Positions 47,697 through 54,405 of a stretch of DNA of 64,000 nucleotides are shown here, piece by piece (positions within the stretch are counted from its first letter, which is position 1; every line of letters begins with the position of its first letter). This stretch comes from Candidatus Heimdallarchaeota archaeon (GTDB taxonomy: Archaea; Asgardarchaeota; Heimdallarchaeia; Heimdallarchaeales; Heimdallarchaeaceae): assembly GCA_019057815.1 (NCBI GenBank), contig JAHLWR010000008.1, positions 94,540 to 158,539 on the forward strand. Direction: 5' to 3'. The position numbers and the translations under genes are program-made. The notes beneath the pieces were generated by a model, which did no database searches, was not told the origin of the DNA, and was given only the letters and a program-made list of their open reading frames with translations.

Positions 47697-48374
47697 ATGG
47701 AAAAGAAAATATCGCTAAAAACTATAATTAGTGTAACCTGGCTTGTTGTACTAATTGCATTATGGGTTACGTTCCAATGGCTCCCTGGAGATATCTTTAT
47801 GTGGATGTGGATAGCTATAGGTTGGTCATTCTCTGGTGGTACTGTAGGAGCTATCTATTTTGCAGCTAAAAGCAAGAGAAATCTCTTAATTGTCAGTTCA
47901 ATATGGATTGCAATATTGATAGTCCTTTGGATAGATTGGTTTTTGAGATTCTTACCTAGAGTAGAAATACATTTAGCGTTCAGTTATGCAGTACAAGTAG
48001 CTTTTCTTGACGAAAAAGGTAAATTAACAAAAATAATAGCAACACACGATGTCGGCAAAGCAATCAACCCTATGGCTTGCGCAGGTCAATTTGAAGGCGG
48101 TGTTCATATAGGTCTTGGTCATACTCTTTCAGATAACTATCCAACAACAAAAGGGATTCCAGATTCCTTGTTGATGAGAGATCTTCAAATAGTTAAGGCT
48201 AAAGATACACCCGAAGTAGAAGTTATTTTAATAGAAGAACCAGAAGAAGTTGGAAGATTTGGATCTAAAGGTGTTGGTGAAATATGCCTCGTACCAACAG
48301 CTGGTGCAGTTACTGGCACACTCCATCAGTTTGATGGTAAATGGCGATTTGAACTCCCCGTTTCACGAAAATGA
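47697..48374 (+). pseudogene. chimeric ORF: three-helix membrane segment fused to dehydrogenase C-terminus
   Basis: The first ~91 residues have three membrane helices (starting at MEKKISLKTI) and no recognised family. From 47969 onward the frame is the last 134 residues of the xanthine dehydrogenase (HLAFSYAVQVAFLDEKGK to the end), in the same frame as the parent. It holds the catalytic glutamate loop but none of the molybdopterin- or cluster-binding regions, so it cannot be an enzyme alone. A TATA-like element and GGAGATG ahead of ATG 47697 would allow expression. It looks like a recombination scar; a use as a membrane-tethered protein cannot be excluded. Confidence 0.75.
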
Positions 48375-48389
48375 TTGAGAATGATACAA

Positions 48390-49592
48390 ATGAAAGAAAA
48401 GATACTTACAAAAGCTGATGAATACAAAGAAAATCTGTTCAAATTTTTACGAGACATGATTCGTATTCCAAGTACTAGCAGTAATGAGGAAGATCTTATT
48501 AAGCGTATTAAGCAAGAAATGGAGAAGCTTGACTATGATGAAATCAAGATTGATAAAATGGGTAATATCTTTGGAAGAATTGGAAACGGTAAACATGTCT
48601 TTGCATTTGATGCACATATTGATACAGTAGATGTAGGAAATCGCAATAACTGGACTCACGATCCTTTCGAAGGTTATGAAGATGATGAGGTAATTTACGG
48701 GCGAGGTGCTAGTGATCAAGAGGGTGGGTTTGCTTCTATGGTCTATGCTGGGAAAATCATTAAAGATTTAGATATAGCAGGTGATACTACAGTATGGATG
48801 GTAGGAACAGTTCAAGAAGAAGATTGTGATGGACTTTGCTGGCAACACATTATTAAAGAAAAAGTCATCGAACCTGATTTTGTTGTTTTAACAGAACCTA
48901 CCTCACTCAATGTATATCGAGGACATAGAGGAAGGATGGAAATAAAAGTAACAACAACTGGTATCAGCTGTCATGGTTCTGCACCTGAACGTGGCGATAA
49001 TGCTATCTATAAGATGGCTCCAATTATCCAAGAATTATCCCAACTCCACGAACAATTAAGGGATGATCCATTCCTAGGAAAAGGTTCTTTAACAGTTTCA
49101 GAGATTTTTTCAAGCTCTCCATCAAGGTGTGCAGTTGCTGATGGATGTTCAATTTCAATTGATAGAAGACTTACTTTTGGAGAGACCAAAGATACAGCTC
49201 TTAAAGAAATACGAGACCTACCTTCTGTCATAGAACATAATGCAAAAGTCGAGATGCACACTTATGATAAACCCTCGTATACAGGTCTTCAAAAAACTGT
49301 TGATTGTTATTTCCCAACCTGGGTCATTCAAGAAGAAAATCCATTATGTGGAATGTTTGTAGATGCAGCTACTGAAATTATGGATAAAGAACCACTTTTA
49401 GATAAGTGGACTTTCTCAACAAATGGTGTATCCATCATGGGCATGCATAATGTGCCATGTATTGGCTTTGGTCCAGGAAGAGAAAACCAAGCTCATGCTC
49501 CTAATGAGATAACATTCAAAAAGGAACTTAAGATTGCAGTTGCAGTATATGCTACTATACCTTTAAAATATACTGAACTTAAGAATAAATAG
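48390..49592 (+). CDS. ygeY: YgeY-type selenium-cluster-linked metallohydrolase
   Basis: M20/peptidase-like dinuclear zinc hydrolase, 400 residues from ATG 48390 (48381 is possible). Metal-ligand motifs are FDAHIDTVD (H, D), [10 protein letters not shown] (D), [11 protein letters not shown] (E) and a late [15 protein letters not shown] (H). The YgeY family accompanies selenium-dependent purine catabolic enzymes in bacteria; YgeY proteins cleave ureido-type or dipeptide-like intermediates. It follows the dehydrogenase remnant by only 15 bases and precedes the carbamoyltransferase by eight. Confidence 0.88.
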   Translation: MKEKILTKADEYKENLFKFLRDMIRIPSTSSNEEDLIKRIKQEMEKLDYDEIKIDKMGNIFGRIGNGKHVFAFDAHIDTVDVGNRNNWTHDPFEGYEDDEVIYGRGASDQEGGFASMVYAGKIIKDLDIAGDTTVWMVGTVQEEDCDGLCWQHIIKEKVIEPDFVVLTEPTSLNVYRGHRGRMEIKVTTTGISCHGSAPERGDNAIYKMAPIIQELSQLHEQLRDDPFLGKGSLTVSEIFSSSPSRCAVADGCSISIDRRLTFGETKDTALKEIRDLPSVIEHNAKVEMHTYDKPSYTGLQKTVDCYFPTWVIQEENPLCGMFVDAATEIMDKEPLLDKWTFSTNGVSIMGMHNVPCIGFGPGRENQAHAPNEITFKKELKIAVAVYATIPLKYTELKNK

Positions 49593-49600
49593 GTGTAAAA

Positions 49601-50566
49601 ATGAGAACAAAACTTCGAGGAAAAGACTTCATAACTTTACGTGATTGGTCTAAGGAAGAAATAGATATTCTACTGGAAGTTTCAGCTGAAATAAAAGAAA
49701 AATTCTTGAAAAAAGAAGTAACACCATATCTTCTGTATCAAACCATGTTTCTCATGTTCTTCGAAGAATCAACAAGAACAAGGAACTCAATGGAAGCAGG
49801 ATTTGCACAACTTGGTGGTCATGCAAACTTTCTAGATACATCAAAAATGCAAATATCCCACGGAGAAGTTGCTAAAGATACAGCTGCTATATTGTCGAGT
49901 TACGGACATGCAATTGCTTGCAGAAATTGCTTCTGGGGAATAGGAAATAAGTATCTAAATGATATGGCAAATCATTCCAAAGTACCTATCATGAATTTAC
50001 AGTGTGACTTGTATCATCCAATGCAAGGTATAGCTGATCTTATGACAATCATTGAGAAGAAGGGAGAAACCAAGAATCTCAAAGTGTCAATAATCTGGGC
50101 CTATGCTACAACTCATAAAAAACCAATTTCAGTCCCGTTAACACAAGCTCTCTTATTTCCACGTTATGGAATTGATGTAACCTTAGCATATCCTGAAGGT
50201 TTCGAGTTACCTGATTGGGTGATTGAAGAAGCTAAAGAGAATGCTAAGAAAAATGGTGGTTCCTTTAGAATAACTCATAATATGAAAGAAGCATTCAAGG
50301 ATGCTGATATCGTGATCCCTAAGAATTGGGGAAGTTGGAGTGGGAAGAAAGGTGATATGGATCTGTCTCAGTTCAAAGACTGGAAATGTACAGAAGAGAT
50401 GATGAAGCTCGCATCACCTGATGTAAAATATATGCATGCACTTCCAGCAGATCGAGGAAATGAAGTAGAAGATTCTGTTCTTGATGGCCCTCAGTCAATC
50501 GTTTATGATGAAGCTGAAAACAGGCTCCATACTTCTAAAGCAGTGATGATTCTAACAATGGGATAA
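49601..50566 (+). CDS. ygeW: YgeW-type (knotted) carbamoyltransferase
   Basis: Transcarbamylase-family enzyme, 321 aa. The carbamoyl-phosphate loop is FFEESTRTRNS, followed by KMQISHGEVAKDTA and NLQCDLYHPMQGIADL; the second-half WAYATTHKKPISVPLTQA and LPADRGNEV correspond to the amino-acid-side motifs of ornithine transcarbamylases. The sequence order resembles YgeW, which belongs to the knotted transcarbamylases and occurs with selenium-linked purine clusters; it is shorter than most (about 395 aa). It is likely to release carbamoyl phosphate, which the carbamate kinase uses for ATP. It is directly downstream of the YgeY gene and presumably cotranscribed. Confidence 0.85.
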   Translation: MRTKLRGKDFITLRDWSKEEIDILLEVSAEIKEKFLKKEVTPYLLYQTMFLMFFEESTRTRNSMEAGFAQLGGHANFLDTSKMQISHGEVAKDTAAILSSYGHAIACRNCFWGIGNKYLNDMANHSKVPIMNLQCDLYHPMQGIADLMTIIEKKGETKNLKVSIIWAYATTHKKPISVPLTQALLFPRYGIDVTLAYPEGFELPDWVIEEAKENAKKNGGSFRITHNMKEAFKDADIVIPKNWGSWSGKKGDMDLSQFKDWKCTEEMMKLASPDVKYMHALPADRGNEVEDSVLDGPQSIVYDEAENRLHTSKAVMILTMG

Positions 50567-50627
50567 ATTTAGTTATAAATAATCATGACCTATTATGGAA
50601 AATATTGAACGACTCAAAGAGCTCCTT

Positions 50628-51161
50628 TCAGATTTCGATTACATCACCAACATATCTAAATTGTCCAGGCCAGAAAATGAATGCTTTAGACCGATCATAA
50701 TCTTTAGCTAAATGAGCAGCTACTACTTCACCAACGAACCACGTATGCGTTCCCCCTAAATCAAGAGTATGAACAACCTTACATTCTAGATTAACAGGAC
50801 ATTCTTTTATTAAATATGAACTTATTTTTGAAGCTTTTACCGGTGTAAGACCTGTTGCTTTAAATTTATCTTCAACATCTCTACCTGAAATTTTTCCGAT
50901 ATACTTCACATCATCTATAAATTCAGTTGTGGGGATATTTATTGAATAATCCTTTACTTCTTTTATCAGTTCAAAGGAATATCTTTTGGGAACAATTCCG
51001 ATCATAATTAAAGGAGGATTATCGAATGAAACCATACTAATTGCAGCTAGAGTTATAAGATTTTTACCAATACACCCTATAACAATAGGAAAACCAGGTA
51101 AAGATAAAATACCCTTCTTACCTGAAACAATTTCTTTATCAGAATTATCCATTTCATTCAT
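50628..51161 (-). CDS. flavin reductase-like FMN-binding protein
   Basis: A 177-residue protein of the flavin reductase-like split-barrel family. Recognisable parts are the N-terminal PIVIGCIGKNLITLAAIS with the flavin-phosphate loop and the HTWFVGEVVAAH near the end. Such proteins reduce or carry FMN for monooxygenases and other partners. It is on the opposite strand to the surrounding cluster, downstream of the YgeW gene and ahead of the hydantoinase remnant. Its link to purine breakdown is uncertain. Confidence 0.85.
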   Translation of the reverse strand: MNEMDNSDKEIVSGKKGILSLPGFPIVIGCIGKNLITLAAISMVSFDNPPLIMIGIVPKRYSFELIKEVKDYSINIPTTEFIDDVKYIGKISGRDVEDKFKATGLTPVKASKISSYLIKECPVNLECKVVHTLDLGGTHTWFVGEVVAAHLAKDYDRSKAFIFWPGQFRYVGDVIEI

Positions 51162-51290
51162 TATGAAGCCTTTTCTTTTGTGTTAATAAGTATATTCTCA
51201 AAAAAATTTGATTTATTTCTTTTCAAAAAAGACAATATTAATATGAAAGTATGATAGTATTAGTTCGTGAAAAAGGATTTTAGATATAGC

Positions 51291-51320
51291 ATGAGCCTGG
51301 TAAATGGTTCTGTATACCGT
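51291..51320 (+). pseudogene. 5' end of a second hydantoinase gene, cut by the IS607 element
   Basis: From ATG 51291 the ten codons read MSLVNGSVYR and line up with LINGKVYR near the start of the intact hydantoinase at 57447. The reading breaks at 51320, where the mobile element begins, and resumes at 54053 as NGNFYLEDIY. Joining 51291-51320 to 54053 rebuilds an uninterrupted N-terminus with one CGT codon at the seam. This is the basis for the element's left boundary. Confidence 0.75.
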
Positions 51321-51351
51321 CGTCCACTGAGTGTAAAAAAGTTGACTAACC

Positions 51352-51360
51352 TTGCCAGAG
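51352..51360. repeat. 9-bp subterminal inverted repeat (partner 54018-54026)
   Basis: TTGCCAGAG at 51352-51360 is exactly inverted as CTCTGGCAA at 54018-54026, 31 bases inside the left boundary and 26 inside the right. IS607 elements are not known for long terminal repeats; this short pair may be a recombinase site. Confidence 0.55.
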
Positions 51361-51412
51361 AGAGTGAAAAGGGAGAAGAAAGACTTTTGACGGGGAGAGA
51401 AGAAGAAAAAGT

Positions 51413-51964
51413 ATGTTAGTAAGGATAGGAATAGCAGCGGAATGATGGGGAGTGTCAGCTAGTACAGTACGACGATGGGAGGAGGAAAAGAAAGTGAGAC
51501 CAGACTGTAGGACGAGAGGAGGACATAGGAGATACAATTTAGCCAGAATTTTAGGTAAAAAAGACAAGAAAAGGAAGAGAGCAGTTTTGGGTTATGTTCG
51601 CGTGAGTGCGACAAAACAGAAAAAAGAACTTGTTAGTCAACGACAAAAGATTGAGAGTTACACAGAAGAGCAGGGGTGGCAGTTGAGGAAGATTTTTACT
51701 GATATTGCTTCGGGAATGAACGATCAGAGAAAAGGGTTAAAGAGATTATTAGATGCGATAGCGACTCAGCAACCTTATGCTGTTATATGTGCATATGAAG
51801 ATAGAGTAGCACGTTTTGGGACAAGAGTGATTAAGCATTATTGTCAGACTTTCAACACTAAAATTGTAGCTATACACCAACCATTGAACCAATCAACTGA
51901 AGGGAAACTAGTGGAAGATATGATAGCTTTAGTTACTTCGTTTGCTGGGAGACTCCACCGATAA
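51413..51964 (+). pseudogene. tnpA: IS607 serine recombinase TnpA, broken by an early stop
   Basis: The frame from ATG 51413 reads MLVRIGIAAE, then a TGA at 51443-51445, then WGVSASTVRRW. The intact family starts with this type of MerR-like helix-turn-helix (IGEVAKLLGVSVSTLRRW), so the stop lies inside the DNA-binding helix. Downstream of it, GTG 51452 could restart translation but would lose the first helix. The resolvase catalytic domain is present with GYVRVSATKQKKELVSQ, which carries the serine nucleophile. A TAA at the end leaves GRLHR where family members continue a few residues. The element is probably immobile unless a helper acts in trans. Confidence 0.75.
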
Positions 51965-52053
51965 CGGAGAGGAAAATAACAAAAAAAAAGAAAACAAACT
52001 GTTTTTTATATAGTTTAAATACCAATTAAAAGATGTTAATACTGAGTGAATAA

Positions 52054-54012
52054 ATGATGTCTACTCAAGTACAGTCAACAACAAAAATACACCCCTCTCT
52101 CCCTCGTACGAAGGTGATGAGAAGCTACCAGTTGGCGTTTGAGCACTTGAGTAAAACAGAGAGAATAGAGATCAACCAAAGGATAGAGAAGCTGGAAAAA
52201 GAGCAAAAAGCGCTCCTAACACCAACAATAGTTACAAAAGCCTTGGAACTCTATCGTTCTAATCCTAAAGAGATATTCTTTACAAGGAAATTGTGTAAAG
52301 AGGTGGGTAAAAGTCCGAATATAGCTGAAAGCGCTTTCCACTGGTTATATATAGCTATTCAAGGAAAAGTGGATAAAGAGAAGAAAATACAAGGAATATT
52401 CAACTTCTGGCAGAAAAATCCTCAGCAGTTACTAGAATGGGTGATATTTGGACGCTCCCCTTATACTGAGCACAGTTTCCAGAAGTATTGGAAAGTGGGA
52501 AGAAGGTTCATCATTAACCTTCTGACTAGCACGAGACTACAGACAGACTCTTACTGGAATAGGAAATTAACACGAAGGTGTGTAACTTCAAATGTGAAAT
52601 TTAATCACGTATTACCAACTGTGACACATAACGAAGTTATTTTAGCTATAGAAGATGCTTATAAATACAAAATGCACGAGTTTTCGTCAATTCCCAAACT
52701 TTCCCCTAACCAACAATCCTTTCTAAATAAATTGAAATTGTTAGTACATGAGAAACAGCAAGTAGCGTCTTTTGTTACTTCGTGGATCAACACCCCCCAA
52801 AAATCTCGTTGGAAAAGTCTCAAAGCTCTCACTCAACAGATAACCGAATTTGTAGGAAAGAAAAACCGAAAACTCTTCTCAGCTGTAAGGTTGATAGTAG
52901 TTTTCGCACTCTTTGACCATCTAATGGAGAGTGTCCCTCAGTTAGTCCTTTCTACCCTACCAGAAGAGGTTGTCCCTCGACCATTTAAAAGAAAGAAAAA
53001 AGGCAAATTACCAATAAAATTGTTAATGAAAAAAGAGTGTGTTATTACCCGTGAAGGTAATGCTAGAGTATTGACTGCAAAAGTGAAAAAGCAAGGATGG
53101 ACAGAGTTAGGTTTCCCCCAACGAGGAAAAAAGAAAACTAAAGCCCGTGTTCTCTTCCCCGCCAAAGTCTTGGAATATCTACGTAATGGAGCGAGTATCA
53201 AAATCTTGCAGGTTAGCAGTGGTGAAGCACCCAGTTACAAACCTCGCATAGATGTGGTTTTAGAAGGAGCACACGAATGTTTCCGCTCAACTACACTCTT
53301 ACAGCACTATATGACTATTATTCCCTCAGGTAACGCTCCCACTTTGGGTGTGGATATTAACCGCTTGGGAAAGTTCATGGTGACATTTAACACTCCTGTT
53401 AAGCTCCCCCCAGATTTGTTGAAACTGGTAAAAGGTTACACCTGCCTAACCGATAAAGTTCTCAAAGAACTCAATAGAGGATTAGCTAAAAAACGTAAAT
53501 TACGCGATTCTCATGGCTGTTGTAAACTCATTGGGGAATTAAATAGAGTCTATACTCGCAGAAGTAGGATTTTGCGTGAAATTCTTCGACGGTTACCCTT
53601 CTTTATAGCAACAGTGATAGCTAAACACCATAGTCGTGTCTTGAAGATTGAGGAATTAAACGTCGATCCCACAGGTACGAAAGGTGCATTAGCTAAAGCT
53701 ATTTACACCATGCCTGATAACTCTTTCATCTATGAAAAAGCTGTCTGGTTAGCTTCTTCAGAACTAGGTTATGATGTTAACCTAGAGCAAGTTAACCCCT
53801 TCAATACCAGCCGACTCCATAACGTTTGTGGAGGAGTTCTTGATCGTAACTCTGGTCATTACGACTATGCTTATTGCAATAACTGTGGACTGAAAGTCAA
53901 TACTCACTTCAATGCAGCTATCAACATCTCTTCAAAGCATGGTAGGCCTTTATCTTCACGTTCCTTCCCTCCCCTCAACGCATGTGAGGGGAACACTTTA
54001 AACGACGGTTAG
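52054..54012 (+). CDS. tnpB: long TnpB-like RNA-guided nuclease with altered RuvC-III
   Basis: A 652-residue TnpB homologue; typical TnpB is about 400. The C-terminal half has the RuvC-like core: GVDINRLG (D434), KIEELN (E533), and a zinc knuckle of unusual type, H589-x2-C592 with C608-x2-C611. The third motif, normally DRDxNAA, reads NTHFNAA: the catalytic Asp two residues before NAA is His (H618). The ~330-residue N-terminal half is helical and basic and I cannot align it to ordinary TnpB. It may use another acidic residue, as Fanzor proteins do, or be a DNA-binding-only version. Neither is proven. Confidence 0.85.
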   Translation: MMSTQVQSTTKIHPSLPRTKVMRSYQLAFEHLSKTERIEINQRIEKLEKEQKALLTPTIVTKALELYRSNPKEIFFTRKLCKEVGKSPNIAESAFHWLYIAIQGKVDKEKKIQGIFNFWQKNPQQLLEWVIFGRSPYTEHSFQKYWKVGRRFIINLLTSTRLQTDSYWNRKLTRRCVTSNVKFNHVLPTVTHNEVILAIEDAYKYKMHEFSSIPKLSPNQQSFLNKLKLLVHEKQQVASFVTSWINTPQKSRWKSLKALTQQITEFVGKKNRKLFSAVRLIVVFALFDHLMESVPQLVLSTLPEEVVPRPFKRKKKGKLPIKLLMKKECVITREGNARVLTAKVKKQGWTELGFPQRGKKKTKARVLFPAKVLEYLRNGASIKILQVSSGEAPSYKPRIDVVLEGAHECFRSTTLLQHYMTIIPSGNAPTLGVDINRLGKFMVTFNTPVKLPPDLLKLVKGYTCLTDKVLKELNRGLAKKRKLRDSHGCCKLIGELNRVYTRRSRILREILRRLPFFIATVIAKHHSRVLKIEELNVDPTGTKGALAKAIYTMPDNSFIYEKAVWLASSELGYDVNLEQVNPFNTSRLHNVCGGVLDRNSGHYDYAYCNNCGLKVNTHFNAAINISSKHGRPLSSRSFPPLNACEGNTLNDG

Positions 54013-54052
54013 AAAGCCTCTGGCAATTTTAACCAAGTTTCATAACGTGCGT

Positions 54053-54241
54053 AATGGGAATTTTTATCTCGAAGACATCTATATGTCTGATCAAAAAATT
54101 ACAAATATTGTTCCTTCTGGAAAAATCCTACCATGCAAAAAAATAGTAGACTGTTCAAATAAACTAATTTTACCTGGTTTTATTGATCTCCATGTACATA
54201 TCAATCTTGACTTGGGTGAATTCGCTAAGTACAAATGTTAG
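54053..54241 (+). pseudogene. 3' part of the disrupted second hydantoinase gene
   Basis: Resumes the hydantoinase frame after the insertion element: NGNFYLEDIY, then KILPCKKIVDC and LDLGEF, matching residues ~15-70 of the intact copy at 57447. The copies agree at roughly 90% of bases up to GAATTC (54223), where homology ends abruptly; six more codons run to a stop at 54241. The metal motif HVHI is kept, but the rest of the barrel is missing. This gene copy is dead. Confidence 0.88.
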
Positions 54242-54405
54242 TTTTTTAATTTATTTTCTTATTTGGTATTAATCTTTAATTTTATTAAAATAGTTTATAT
54301 TTGTTATACATAATTCATAAGTGTGAAAAGAATATCAAAGAGATTAAATGAACTGCTAATGTAAAAAGTTATTAAGTTTAAAGAGTTTGAGAGATGTGAT
54401 TAAGA

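Larger units (their letters stand above)
51321..54052 (+). mobile_element. IS607-family insertion sequence (tnpA remnant + tnpB), ~2.73 kb
   Basis: An IS200/IS605-related element of the IS607 type, with a serine-recombinase tnpA followed by tnpB in the same direction. Boundaries are inferred from the interrupted hydantoinase frame. A CGT trinucleotide occurs at both junctions, so the ends are uncertain by three bases and the shared bases fit a short crossover core. A subterminal inverted repeat lies at 51352-51360 and 54018-54026. Only 40 bases separate the tnpB stop from the right boundary, so an omega RNA would overlap the 3' end of tnpB and its guide would begin with the flanking hydantoinase sequence. 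Confidence 0.8.

Noticed and set aside
51443..51445. TGA in tnpA as a recoded selenocysteine or tryptophan codon
   Set aside because: All other genes in the window use TGA as stop and TGG for Trp. No stem-loop of SECIS type was seen nearby, and the position normally holds Leu in the family.
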